This document shows positions 8,812 to 17,820 of a stretch of DNA of 64,000 nucleotides, one piece after another. Source of the DNA: SZUA-365 sp049663345 (GTDB taxonomy: Bacteria; Bacteroidota; Ignavibacteria; SZUA-365); assembly GCA_049663345.1 (NCBI GenBank), contig JBATDG010000073.1:1-64000 (forward strand), read 5' to 3'. The notes under the pieces are model-generated. The model was not told the DNA's origin. It searched no databases and was given only the letters and a program-made list of their open reading frames with translations. A program made the position numbers and the translations under genes. Position 1 is the stretch's first letter. Every line of letters begins with the position of its first letter.

Positions 8812-8853
8812 TAAGGGGAAAAAGAAGAGGCCGACTCAATGAAAGTCGGCCTC
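8812..8853 (-). terminator. Rho-independent terminator of tRNA-Phe
   Basis: GAGGCCGACT and AGTCGGCCTC (8827-8836 and 8844-8853) form a perfect 10-bp stem with a 7-base loop starting five bases past the tRNA 3' end. On the minus strand it is followed by TTCTTTTTCCCC. Confidence 0.8.
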
Positions 8854-8857
8854 GTCG

Positions 8858-8930
8858 TGGACAGGGACGGAATTGAACCGCCGACACATGGATTTTCAGT
8901 CCATTGCTCTACCAACTGAGCTACCTGTCC
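8858..8930 (-). tRNA. tRNA-Phe (GAA)
   Basis: The minus strand folds as a 73-base cloverleaf. The acceptor stem pairs GGACAGG with CCTGTCC and is followed by discriminator A. The D-arm contains AGCTCAGTTGGTAGAGC, the anticodon loop CTGAAAA gives anticodon GAA, and the T-arm has GGTTCAATTCC. The CCA end is not encoded. A good sigma-70-type promoter (8946-8975) and an intrinsic terminator flank it, so it is an independent unit. Confidence 0.96.
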
Positions 8931-8945
8931 GATGATAGAGTTTCA

Positions 8946-8975
8946 AATATACGGCGGTTTTTATCGAAAAGTCAA
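8946..8975 (-). promoter_or_regulatory. Sigma-70-type promoter for tRNA-Phe
   Basis: On the minus strand TTGACT (8970-8975) and TATATT (8946-8951) are separated by 18 bases. The -10 box lies 15 bases before the mature tRNA 5' end. The boxes match the -35/-10 consensus closely, and the site falls in the short gap after the preceding peptidase gene. Confidence 0.7.
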
Positions 8976-8979
8976 GGAA

Positions 8980-10878
8980 TCATAATTTCCATGTGTTGTT
9001 CGACGGATCGGAATCCGGTATCCATGTATCGCCCAGCCTCAGCGAGAACACGGCAGCGGAATGCTCGATACGGAATGTCGCCTCCTCCGCGCCGGTTTTC
9101 CACACGGCAGCGCTTTCGCTCACGGTCTGTGTTTCACCGCCCGCCAATGTGACTTCCAGCTGCACCGGCACCGGCATGCTGCCCTTTCGTCTGATCGTGA
9201 CTTCCGTCATGCTGTCGCCTGGTTTGACTGCAGTGATTGCCAGGTCGGGATAGCCCGGTTCGAAAAACCACGGACGCCAGAACCAGTTGTAATCAGTTCC
9301 GCTCACGTCATTGAAGGTGTTGAAGAAATCCCAGGGAATCGGATGCTTCCCTTCCCAGCGTCCGATGAAGCCGCGCAGCGCGGCGTCGAAGGATTCCGCT
9401 CCCATGGCGTCTCGCAGAATATTCAGAGCGGTGGCGGGCTTGATGTAGGCGAGCACCTGCAGGTTGTCGCCGCCGGAGGCAATGGAAGGAATGAGAAGCG
9501 GATAATCCTCCTCGGTACCTGCGAAACGCTCATAGCCGCGCGCGGCCCGGATCATGTGGTCGTAATTGCTCTGCTTTTTCTGCACATCAACAGGAAGGAA
9601 GAAAGCCAGGCTTTCGTCCATCCACGCGTAGCGTGTTTCATTGATGCCGACCATGAACGGGAAATAGCTATGTGCGATTTCATGTGCATGTACATAGACG
9701 TTGAGCAGGTGATTCGGGAATTCGCCGTCGTTGACGATCATCGGGAATTCCATTCCGTAGTATCCGTTGAAAACCGTGATACCCGGATAGGGAAAGGGCA
9801 CGCCCGGACGCGCGGCACTCATCATCTCCACAGTTTCGCGGGCTTCGGCGGCGACGCTGAAAAAGGATTTCGCCGTTGGATCGTACGCGGCGTCGACGAA
9901 CACGCTTCCTTTGCCGTTGTTGGCCGAGATGCCGTCCCAGCAATATCCGCGCGCGAGGCCGAAGGCGAAATCGGGAACATGCTTCGCCGAGAACTTCCAT
10001 GTCGTACCGCGGGAAGAAGCGATATAGGGTGAATTCCCCGCCGCTTCCGCCTCGTTGACAATACGGACAACCGTATCCGATATCATGGCGCTTCGGTAGC
10101 GCGAAAGATAGGGTTCGCGGAGCACGTCGCCCGCATTCTGCAGCATTCCGGTCGCCCACACTCCGTAGCGTTCCGGCACGGTGATCTCAATGTCCATGTC
10201 GCCGTAGTCGGAATAGAATTCATGCTCACCGTCGTAGGAATACATGTCCCAGCCATGCACGTCGTCGTAGACCGCAAGTTTGGGATACCAGTAGGCGATG
10301 AAAAGCGAACCGTTTTCGTAAACGCCCATTCGGGGATTCCCGCCGCCTTCGCCGGTCGTGACCGGAATGGTGAAATTCCAGGCGGCGGTGAGTTCCACTG
10401 AGGCCGCCGGAGCTAACGGCGCAGGAAGCGTCACGATGAGATTCGCCTGATCCACCTGCGCTTCCTCGCTTCCGGGGAAGAGATTTCGCTCGATGCCTCC
10501 GACTGTGAGCGCGGTGATGCGCATGCCGTCAGTAACCGCGAGTTCGCCGAGCGGCGACCACCGCGCAGCGCCCTTGCTGTTCATGTTCTGATGCAGCTTC
10601 AGCACGAGACGCTTCAGGGAGTCAGGACTATTGTTGCGGTAGAAAACCGTTTCTTCGCCGCGCAGCAGGCGCGTGGCGGGATCGATGGTCACGCGGATTC
10701 TGTAGTCGGCGCTGTTTTGCCAGTAACCGGCGCCCGGCGTTCCGGTCAGCGAACGCGTTCCGCGATCATACGCGCGCTTGATATCCCGGGGCAGGTAGAG
10801 GTCGGGACCGATGGAATAAGATTGAGAGAAAAGCAGGCAGGTGAGAATCGGAATGATAAAGTATCCGGATCTACGCAT
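8980..10878 (-). CDS. Secreted M1-family (aminopeptidase N-like) metallopeptidase
   Basis: A 632-residue zinc peptidase with an N-terminal signal peptide (PILTCLLFSQSYS). The gluzincin centre HEIAH is at residues 399-403 with the third zinc ligand Glu422 (HExxH-x18-E). Upstream, NGYYGMEFPMIV (371-382) stands where classical M1 enzymes have GxMEN, a variant common in bacterial M1-like peptidases. Residues about 55-290 are the beta-saddle N-domain. The C-terminal 120 residues resemble the short beta-sandwich found in periplasmic or secreted members. It probably degrades peptides outside the cytoplasm. GAGG precedes the ATG. Confidence 0.88.
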   Translation of the reverse strand: MRRSGYFIIPILTCLLFSQSYSIGPDLYLPRDIKRAYDRGTRSLTGTPGAGYWQNSADYRIRVTIDPATRLLRGEETVFYRNNSPDSLKRLVLKLHQNMNSKGAARWSPLGELAVTDGMRITALTVGGIERNLFPGSEEAQVDQANLIVTLPAPLAPAASVELTAAWNFTIPVTTGEGGGNPRMGVYENGSLFIAYWYPKLAVYDDVHGWDMYSYDGEHEFYSDYGDMDIEITVPERYGVWATGMLQNAGDVLREPYLSRYRSAMISDTVVRIVNEAEAAGNSPYIASSRGTTWKFSAKHVPDFAFGLARGYCWDGISANNGKGSVFVDAAYDPTAKSFFSVAAEARETVEMMSAARPGVPFPYPGITVFNGYYGMEFPMIVNDGEFPNHLLNVYVHAHEIAHSYFPFMVGINETRYAWMDESLAFFLPVDVQKKQSNYDHMIRAARGYERFAGTEEDYPLLIPSIASGGDNLQVLAYIKPATALNILRDAMGAESFDAALRGFIGRWEGKHPIPWDFFNTFNDVSGTDYNWFWRPWFFEPGYPDLAITAVKPGDSMTEVTIRRKGSMPVPVQLEVTLAGGETQTVSESAAVWKTGAEEATFRIEHSAAVFSLRLGDTWIPDSDPSNNTWKL

Positions 10879-11030
10879 AGGGACCTCGCACTGTTGAAAC
10901 TTGGATGGCGGAGGCTTAAAAGCTCCGCCCGCTGCGCACCGGTCAATGAACGGAGAATTGCAGCATTTGTTTCAGGTCATCGGAGACGGCAGCGCGATCG
11001 CGCGGACAGCAGTGCGTCAGCTGCGGGCCA

Positions 11031-11870
11031 TTAAAACGGAGCGGGAATATCGTACTCCATGCGCTCGATGAAGAAACGCGCATAGGTCAGGTCGCCTTTC
11101 GGCATCTGCCATGCGACTTTACCGGTAACGGGAATGCGCAGGCCGCCCTTTTCTTCATACTTGTTGTAGACGCAATACCAGGGCAGACGCAGCATCTGGC
11201 CGTCCATTTCGCGATAGCGGTCCTCAGTATGGAATTCCGTGATCGCACCCTCTGCATCGATGGTAAAGCGTCCGCTGACCGTGCTTTCGCCGTGCACGAC
11301 CTTCAGCTCGACGGTGTTGTCATCTACCGCGGTGTAGGTGATTCCAGGGACGGTGAGGAAGGCCGTAGGGAACCAGGGCATTTCTGAAATGTAGCGCAGC
11401 AGTGTGGACTGATCCATTTCAGGTCCTGAGGCGTCGACAATCGGAAAAGCCGAGAGAAGCCGAATCAGCATGTGTCCTTTTCCGCCTATGTATTTGTCCC
11501 GGCCTCGCACCCAAAGCAGTCGGCCGGTTTTCATGGTCGCTGCCCAGACAAACGCGGGCTCCGAGGTTTCGTAGTATTGCTCTCCGCGAATCTGAAGCCA
11601 GGCCTCGTCGGCAGATCGCCGGAAGGTGCCGCTATGCTGCATGCGCGCGAACGTTGCCGGCGCGCGTCCGTCGGGGTTCGAATAGGCGATGTACCGCTGC
11701 ATCGGCGCAGGCAGCGATGCCGCATCCACCACCGCTTCCAGCGACTGAGGTGGATCCCCTGCCATCTCCCGTACCTCCGCCCAGATCACACTGTTAAAGG
11801 ACTGATGCTGCACGTAGAGATACGCAGCGGCGGCGGCAAGCAGGAAGACAACAACAAAAAGGATGAACAT
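11031..11870 (-). CDS. DUF6544-like protein of unknown function
   Basis: A 279-residue protein with one N-terminal membrane segment (residues 1-20, FVVVFLLAAAAAYLYV) and a soluble remainder. Features such as LPAPMQRYIAYS, MQHSGTFRR, FVWAATMK, YIGGKGHMLIRLL, LLRYISEMPWFPTAF and the repeated aromatic beta-strand pattern match my memory of the DUF6544 family, whose function is not known. It is followed 30 bases upstream by a polytopic membrane protein on the same strand, so the two may be co-transcribed. I assign no function. Confidence 0.65.
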   Translation of the reverse strand: MFILFVVVFLLAAAAAYLYVQHQSFNSVIWAEVREMAGDPPQSLEAVVDAASLPAPMQRYIAYSNPDGRAPATFARMQHSGTFRRSADEAWLQIRGEQYYETSEPAFVWAATMKTGRLLWVRGRDKYIGGKGHMLIRLLSAFPIVDASGPEMDQSTLLRYISEMPWFPTAFLTVPGITYTAVDDNTVELKVVHGESTVSGRFTIDAEGAITEFHTEDRYREMDGQMLRLPWYCVYNKYEEKGGLRIPVTGKVAWQMPKGDLTYARFFIERMEYDIPAPF

Positions 11871-11904
11871 ATTCTACCCGTGGATAACGATGGATTTGAA
11901 ACAG

Positions 11905-12681
11905 TCAGTCGGTTGACTGCGTCTCGGCAGCCGTTGCGGCACCGGCTTGAATTTCCGCCGCAACCAGGTTGAGTGCCGCTCGGTCGGCCTTCTGCATTGC
12001 GATGAGGTTGAAGAAAAAGACTATATGCGGGAGCGTGATGATCAGATTGTAGGCGCTGAATACAAATGAGTTGACAGTGTTCTGAAGCGGGTCGAAGTCG
12101 AGAATGTCAGGAAGGACAATTCCCATTGCTAAGGGCAGCATGAACGCCAGATTTACCAGTACGGTGCGCCAGAAATATTTGCGTACCAGGTCCAGGCTTT
12201 TTGTGAAAGCAGCGAAGATGCCCTCGTGCTCAATAAGCATGAATTCCAGATAGAAGCAGAACAGCAGTCCGATAATAAGACCGGGGATAACGAGCAGAAC
12301 CAGTCCGACGATGACAAAAAGCAGATACACAATACTTCCGCCGAGGACGGGCAGGTAGTTATCGCGCACAAGCGCGGTAAGGGATCCCGCTGTTACGACC
12401 TTCCTTTGAAGCTCATGAGCCGCAAGCAGCACAACATATATTATGGCAGCGAACTGTAGAAGCTGAGGGAACACGATGGCTGCTATGGCAGCAATGCTTC
12501 CCAAGGAAGGAGAATAGTCCCGAACAGCCGAGAGAAACCAGTCCTGCCCCATCACGGAAGTCGGCAGAACGATCAGCAGGATCAGGACAAGAAAATGTTT
12601 TCCATAGCGGGTCAATATCTCCGAGCCAATGCGGTAATACGATCCGATGGGCATTGCTCCGCGCGCAAATTCCTCAACCAT
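11905..12681 (-). CDS. Polytopic membrane protein, unknown function
   Basis: A 258-residue protein with about six hydrophobic segments (residues about 28-45, 62-85, 105-132, 133-150, 170-190 and 205-228). They include VYLLFVIVGLVLLVIPGLIIG, a Gly/Pro-containing core seen in YciC/DUF975-type integral membrane proteins. The segment AFTKSLDLVRKYFWRTVLVN is also typical of that group. The C-terminus is Ala/Thr/Glu-rich and cytoplasmic. GGAGAACTC precedes the ATG. No catalytic motif is visible; function unknown. Confidence 0.7.
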   Translation of the reverse strand: MVEEFARGAMPIGSYYRIGSEILTRYGKHFLVLILLIVLPTSVMGQDWFLSAVRDYSPSLGSIAAIAAIVFPQLLQFAAIIYVVLLAAHELQRKVVTAGSLTALVRDNYLPVLGGSIVYLLFVIVGLVLLVIPGLIIGLLFCFYLEFMLIEHEGIFAAFTKSLDLVRKYFWRTVLVNLAFMLPLAMGIVLPDILDFDPLQNTVNSFVFSAYNLIITLPHIVFFFNLIAMQKADRAALNLVAAEIQAGAATAAETQSTD

Positions 12682-12834
12682 GAGTTCTCCATCTTCGATG
12701 TTGTATTCGAGAGAAAAAGATGGAGAAAATGGATATCAATCGCAACAACCGGAGAGGAGCACAGGGCGGCTCGGCGCTGTGATCCTTCCCGGTCGTTGCG
12801 CGCAGGATGGGTTATTCAGAAATCGATGCGGCGA

Positions 12835-13056
12835 TCAGTCGCGGGGACAAAAAGCGTGGCAGACGAAATCCTCCTCGTCGTCTTCGAGCATATAATCGAG
12901 GCGGCAAAGTACGCAGAGCACCTCCTCGAAGGGATGATTATTGTCGTCTTCCCGGCAGAGGATGCACAGCGACGGTTTGGGGATACTGTCGGGTTCGTAG
13001 CGGTTGCCGTCGTCATCGAAAATGCCCATGAATTGCATGAAGGGTTCTTCACTCAT
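12835..13056 (-). CDS. Small Cys-rich acidic protein
   Basis: A 73-residue protein with two CxxC pairs (Cys31/34 and Cys48/51) plus Cys66 and Cys70, in a strongly acidic chain (runs of Asp and Glu at 14-16, 37-38 and 58-63). The spacing suggests a zinc-ribbon-like or other metal site. There is no signal peptide or transmembrane segment. GGGAG lies seven bases before the ATG, which supports this frame over the overlapping ones. I do not recognise the family. It is on the same strand as the membrane protein at 11905-12681. Confidence 0.55.
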   Translation of the reverse strand: MSEEPFMQFMGIFDDDGNRYEPDSIPKPSLCILCREDDNNHPFEEVLCVLCRLDYMLEDDEEDFVCHAFCPRD

Positions 13057-13250
13057 GATATTCTCCCAAAATTCGTGAAGTGATGGAATGGAATGCGACG
13101 CGTGGGAGCATCCGGCACTGGTGCTTTTCCTGTCATTTTGCTATTCTGCGGTCACACGAAACGGCTCCCTGTTTCGCATATACTATAAAATGTAGTGGAG
13201 CGGAGAGCGACAGGCAAGTGAAGAATCCGTCCTTGATTTCCGGAGGCATC

Positions 13251-14792
13251 ATGCGCGCACGAATGTTCTTTCCCATGATCGTTCTGATTCTGTCCAGCGC
13301 TCAGGCGAAGGTGCTGCCGATCGGCAGCGGGGAGTACAGCGGACTCGAAGCAGCAGCTGCGGACGCCCTTCCGGGCGACACGATCCTCTTTCGCAGCGGC
13401 ACGCATGCAGGCGGCGCGTACGTGGCTAATCTGAAGGGACGCTCGCCTGACGCATGGATCACAATAACCGGCGAGCCGGGAGCCCTGATCTATGGCGGAG
13501 GCAATGCCTTCCAGCTCAGCGATCCGGAATTTGTGCGCATCACGCATCTGACCTTCGACGGACAGACCGGCAACGGCGTGAACATCGACGACGGCGGCAG
13601 CTACGAAACGCCGGCGAGGAGTATTAACATCGAGGATTGCGAGTGGCTCGGCATTAATGCAACGGGCAACAACGATATGTTGAAGTTGTCTGGGGTGGAC
13701 GACTTTTCCGTCCGCAGATGCCGCTTCATCAATGGCTCTCCGGGCGGCAGCATGGTCGATATGGTGGGCTGTCATGGTGGCGAGTTTCAGAACAATCGAT
13801 TTGAGAATGCGGGCTCAAACTGCATTCAGGCGAAAGGCGGTACAGCTAACATCGGGATTCAACGGAATCTATTCTATAACGGCGGGCAGCGTGCGATCAA
13901 CATCGGCGGTTCGACGGGACTCCCGTATTTCCGTCCCATCGATGCGTCCTACGAGGCCTCCGACATTTTCGTTTTCTCCAACATTTTCACAGGTTCGGAA
14001 GCCCCGATCGCTTTTGTAGGTGCAGTGAACAGTTATGTCGTCAACAACACGATTTATCTTCCGGAGAAGTGGGTGGTACGAATTCTGCAGGAGAGCACAG
14101 ATGTACGATTTAAAAAATGCGGGTTTAACGTTTTCATCAATAATCTGATCGTACTCGACAACCGGTCTGCCGCACCTACCTTCAACATCGGATCCAACAC
14201 AGCGCCGGAAACATTCCAGTTCCGCAATAACCTCTGGTACAACATTGACAACGGATCCTGGGCCGGTCCGAACGTTCCAGCCCCCGACCTGGAATCAATC
14301 GTCGGAAGCGATCCGCTGCTGCGCGCGCCCGCGATCATAAACGGTGATTTCTTCCTGCAGCAGGGCTCGCCTGCAATCGGAGCCGGGACCCCGATGTCCC
14401 TTCCCGCATTGGATTTTCTCGGCCGTCAATTTAATGTTCCCCCCAGCATTGGTGCGATCGAGGGCAATCCCAACACCAGCGCAGTACAGATGGCGCCTTC
14501 GGCGAATGCCTTCGATGTTTCGATCTATCCCAATCCTGCAAGTCACGAAGCACAGGTGCGGGTATCGGGGGTCAGCGGTCCGCGGGTAACTTTCAGGCTC
14601 TGCGATTCCGCCGGACGTGAGCTCGGATTCTGGGTGCGTGACGCCGTCGCTGCCGGGGCGTCAATGACGCTGCCTCTCGGCCAATTTCCCGGCGGACAAT
14701 ATTTCGTTGTGGTTACCGGCCAAACGGTGACCGGCAATGCGGAAACAGACGTTGCGCTGCAGCGTCGGGTACTGCCGCTGCTGCTGCAATGA
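13251..14792 (+). CDS. Secreted right-handed beta-helix protein with C-terminal sorting domain
   Basis: About 513 residues. I place the start at 13251, where CGGAGG precedes the ATG and a signal peptide begins (MRARMFFPMIVLILSSAQA); the frame continues upstream but without these. The body has pectate-lyase-type parallel beta-helix coils (IEDCEWLGINATGNND, VRRCRFINGS, FQNNRFENAGSN, IQRNLFYNGG). Such domains bind or cleave polysaccharides, but no catalytic set is evident. The last 85 residues (from VSIYPNPASHEAQV) match a type IX secretion type A sorting domain, so the protein is probably exported to the surface. The stop codon lies in a direct repeat. Confidence 0.85.
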   Translation: MRARMFFPMIVLILSSAQAKVLPIGSGEYSGLEAAAADALPGDTILFRSGTHAGGAYVANLKGRSPDAWITITGEPGALIYGGGNAFQLSDPEFVRITHLTFDGQTGNGVNIDDGGSYETPARSINIEDCEWLGINATGNNDMLKLSGVDDFSVRRCRFINGSPGGSMVDMVGCHGGEFQNNRFENAGSNCIQAKGGTANIGIQRNLFYNGGQRAINIGGSTGLPYFRPIDASYEASDIFVFSNIFTGSEAPIAFVGAVNSYVVNNTIYLPEKWVVRILQESTDVRFKKCGFNVFINNLIVLDNRSAAPTFNIGSNTAPETFQFRNNLWYNIDNGSWAGPNVPAPDLESIVGSDPLLRAPAIINGDFFLQQGSPAIGAGTPMSLPALDFLGRQFNVPPSIGAIEGNPNTSAVQMAPSANAFDVSIYPNPASHEAQVRVSGVSGPRVTFRLCDSAGRELGFWVRDAVAAGASMTLPLGQFPGGQYFVVVTGQTVTGNAETDVALQRRVLPLLLQ

Positions 14793-14838
14793 AGAGACGG
14801 CGGCGCAGCGTCGGGTGCTGCCGCTGCTGCTGAACTGA
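14759..14838. repeat. Direct repeat across the stop codon of the beta-helix gene
   Basis: The 34-base block 14759-14792, which encodes the last residues and stop of the beta-helix protein, is repeated with few changes at 14805-14838, 46 bases downstream. Both copies contain GCAGCGTCGGGT and the CTGCCGCTGCTGCTG core. It looks like a recent local tandem duplication. Confidence 0.85.
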
Positions 14839-14852
14839 AAGGGTACGGGAGA

Positions 14853-15566
14853 TCAGAGCAATCCGAGGGCGATCAGGATGAACGCGGGTCCGTTGATTAC
14901 GGCGTGGATGACAACGCCTGTCCAGCTATTGCTGCGGCGCTGTGCGACGTAGGGGATGATGAACAGGAGCGGGAGCATGGTCAACAACAGCTGCCAGCCA
15001 AAAGCGACATGAAAGACTGTCCAGCCGAAACCCTGATGGAGCCAGGCGCGGCGACCGCTCGCGGCTTCCGCCCGAGGAAGCAGCACACCGCGCCACAGGA
15101 ATTCTTCCCCCATGATATTCAAAAGCCAGTACGGCAGCCATACGGCGAGCAGCCAATAGCGGCCCGGTCCGAGCGGATCGAGATGCATGAAGGGCGGCTG
15201 AGTGTTCATGTTCCCGCCGGCAAGTGTGACCAATTGCATGACGATGGCGCTGCCGATTCCTGCGGTGACAATCCCGCCAGCGCACCAGAGCCAATCTCCT
15301 CCGTTCAATCGCCGGAAGCGCAGACGATCTGTCCACACCGACGCTGAATGGGATGCTTCGTGCTGGAGCATGTACCAGCCGATGAATATAATCGGAAGAA
15401 AAACACCTATACCTCCGACAACAAACCAGAAGAATATTGGTTCGATGCCGCTGCTCTTCGACAGCCAGGGTATTGTGACATGAGTCTGCAGATAGAGCAA
15501 TACGGCGAATGCCAGATAGATACCAAAGGATCGGAATGGAGAAAGTGGGGACGGTGCTGCATGCAT
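14853..15566 (-). CDS. CPBP-family intramembrane metalloprotease (CAAX protease-like)
   Basis: An integral membrane protein of about 237 residues. The Abi/CPBP signature is present: Glu154-Glu155 and Arg159 in GEEFLWRG, His186 in FHVAFGWQ, and a last conserved His/Asn in IHAVINGPAF. About six hydrophobic segments surround these. Family members cleave membrane-bound substrates or act in self-immunity and protein maturation; the substrate here is unknown. The frame extends to 15695, but the upstream part lacks hydrophobic character, so I favour the ATG at 15566. It is divergent from the Nramp gene. Confidence 0.83.
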   Translation of the reverse strand: MHAAPSPLSPFRSFGIYLAFAVLLYLQTHVTIPWLSKSSGIEPIFFWFVVGGIGVFLPIIFIGWYMLQHEASHSASVWTDRLRFRRLNGGDWLWCAGGIVTAGIGSAIVMQLVTLAGGNMNTQPPFMHLDPLGPGRYWLLAVWLPYWLLNIMGEEFLWRGVLLPRAEAASGRRAWLHQGFGWTVFHVAFGWQLLLTMLPLLFIIPYVAQRRSNSWTGVVIHAVINGPAFILIALGLL

Positions 15567-15734
15567 GAAGGGAATCCGGTTGGTGAATCCTGATTGAGCG
15601 AAAATACAAAAAAGCGTCACAGGACCTGAATCCGAAGAAATTGCCTGAATGTGTGTCCGGATTGCATTTCCGCACAAAGCAATGCAAGTTATCAATAATC
15701 GATTTCACAATTCCAGTTCATCACAGATGCGGTC

Positions 15735-17618
15735 ATGACCGAAGAACAGGATACCACGGTAACCGTGAGTAGAGGCAGCTGGGTGCGCCGGCTGATGAGC
15801 TTTGCGGGTCCTGCGTATCTGGTCAGCGTCGGCTACATGGATCCGGGCAACTGGGCCACGGACATCGAAGGCGGCGCGCGCTTCGGCTACACCCTGATCT
15901 GGGTGTTGCTGATGTCGAACATCATGGCGATTCTGCTGCAGACCTTGTCTGCGCGTCTGGGAATCGTCACCGGCTTTGATCTGGCGCAGGGATGCAGGAA
16001 GGAATATCCCACACCCGTTCGCATGGTGCTGTGGATACTCGCCGAAATTGCCATCATCGCTACCGACCTTGCTGAAGCTCTCGGCACAATTATCGGATTG
16101 AATCTTCTCTTCGGGTTTCCGCTGCTCTGGGGCTGCCTCATCACTGCATTCGACACGCTGCTGCTGCTGGCGATACAGCGCCTGGGCATCCGAAAGATGG
16201 AAGCATTCATTATAGTGCTCGTCGCCACAATCGGGGTCAGTTTTTTCATAGAGGTATTTCTTTCGTCGCCGGACTGGCACGGGGTCGCTCAGGGATTCGT
16301 GCCTCATTTACCGGATGGCGCACTCTTTATCGCGATCGGCATCATCGGGGCGACCGTCATGCCGCATAATTTGTATCTGCACTCCGCGCTCGTGCAGACG
16401 CGCGGCATAGCAAACACTTTCACTGCCAAGGCCGAGGCCTGCAAATTCAACTTCATCGATTCGAGCATAGCGCTGAACGCCGCGTTTTTCGTGAACGCCG
16501 CTATCCTCATCATCAGTGCGGCGGACTTTCACAGCCGCGGCATACTTGTGACGGAAATCCAGCAGGCGCACCACATGCTTGAGCCGGTGCTCGGCACAAA
16601 GCTCGCTCCCATTCTATTCGCTCTGGCTCTGCTGGCAGCGGGACAGAGCTCGACCATCACCGGCACGATTTCGGGACAGGTGGTGATGGAGGGCTTCGTC
16701 AATCTGCACGTTCGTCCCTGGCTCCGCCGCGTGATCACGCGCAGCATCGCGCTGCTGCCGGCGGTGCTTGTAATTGCGGCGATGGGAGAAGAAGGAACCT
16801 ACCGTCTTCTCATTCTTTCGCAGGTTGTGCTCAGTCTGCAGCTTCCGTTCGCGATCATTCCGCTCATACACTTCACATCTGATCGAAAGAAAATGGGCCT
16901 GTTCGCCAACAAGACCTGGGTTCGGTCGCTTGCATGGATTATCACCGCTATCATTGTGTTGCTGAACATGAAGCTGGTCTATGACGCCTTGCAGGAATGG
17001 ATGCTGGCGGTGTCTCCCTGGTACTGGCTGCTGATCGCTCCGGCCCTGATCTTTCTTCTGGGAGTGCTGGCGTACCTCGTACTTCGTCCACTCTGGCAGA
17101 GCGAGTCTGAATGGGACAGCGGTATCGTGACCAGCAGCAAGAGTATAGCTTCGCGCATCGCCCCGCGCAGCATGAAGCGCATCGGCGTCGCGCTTGAGCA
17201 CTCCGACGGTGATGCGGAAATTCTCTCCGCTGCCGTAGGGATGGCACAGAAAAACGAAGCGGTACTGACGCTGATCCACGTTACTGAAGCTCCGTCGGCA
17301 ATGCTGCAGGGTGCTGACACAGAGCCGCGGCATAGCAAAGAGGATCGTGCGTATCTTGAAGAGTTGGCCCGGGAAATCGAGGGCAGGGATTTGCCGGTTG
17401 AGATTTGCCAGCGCACAGGACAGCCCGCGAAGGAACTGGTTCATGCCGTGCGGGAGCTCGGGCTTGAACTGCTGGTGTGCGGTTCACACGGCCACCGCGG
17501 CATTGAAGATCTTATTTACGGACAGACCGTAGACACGGTCCGGCATGCTCTGGACATCCCCCTGTTGATCATCCGAATTACTGACCCCCACAGCGAGCGT
17601 CCGCAAAAGTCCTCTTAA
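15735..17618 (+). CDS. Nramp-family divalent metal transporter fused to a UspA domain
   Basis: A 627-residue fusion. Residues about 15-465 are an Nramp (MntH-type) proton-coupled Mn2+/Fe2+ importer: the first helix carries DPGN (metal ligands Asp and Asn, in GYMDPGNWATDIEGG), the sixth helix MPHNLYLHSAL, and AAGQSSTITGTISGQVVMEG is the conserved transport signature. Residues about 480-620 form a universal-stress (UspA) domain (RIGVALEHSDGD at the start; GSHGHRGIEDLIYGQTVDTV as the nucleotide-binding loop). A typical MntH stops after the membrane part (about 410-440 residues). The UspA domain may sense ATP or AMP to control uptake; that is inference. Confidence 0.9.
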   Translation: MTEEQDTTVTVSRGSWVRRLMSFAGPAYLVSVGYMDPGNWATDIEGGARFGYTLIWVLLMSNIMAILLQTLSARLGIVTGFDLAQGCRKEYPTPVRMVLWILAEIAIIATDLAEALGTIIGLNLLFGFPLLWGCLITAFDTLLLLAIQRLGIRKMEAFIIVLVATIGVSFFIEVFLSSPDWHGVAQGFVPHLPDGALFIAIGIIGATVMPHNLYLHSALVQTRGIANTFTAKAEACKFNFIDSSIALNAAFFVNAAILIISAADFHSRGILVTEIQQAHHMLEPVLGTKLAPILFALALLAAGQSSTITGTISGQVVMEGFVNLHVRPWLRRVITRSIALLPAVLVIAAMGEEGTYRLLILSQVVLSLQLPFAIIPLIHFTSDRKKMGLFANKTWVRSLAWIITAIIVLLNMKLVYDALQEWMLAVSPWYWLLIAPALIFLLGVLAYLVLRPLWQSESEWDSGIVTSSKSIASRIAPRSMKRIGVALEHSDGDAEILSAAVGMAQKNEAVLTLIHVTEAPSAMLQGADTEPRHSKEDRAYLEELAREIEGRDLPVEICQRTGQPAKELVHAVRELGLELLVCGSHGHRGIEDLIYGQTVDTVRHALDIPLLIIRITDPHSERPQKSS

Positions 17619-17820
17619 CTCCCCCCTCCCTTTATTCTCCTTCTCCTCCACAAGCATTCGCGTCTTTCTCACTCAAAGAGCTAGACGGTCGATCGCGGCT
17701 GCGAAGCATTGTGTCGTTTAAACCAGCACAAAAGTCGATTGTGTGATGCGAAGCTTTGCTCTGTTGTCCCGCGGGGATTGAGCATCAGGGCGTTCGATAA
17801 TAGCCACGGGATACGACAAA

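Noticed and set aside
8727..8915. 62-codon frame over the tRNA gene on the minus strand
   Set aside because: It reads through tRNA-Phe and its terminator, so it is not a protein gene.
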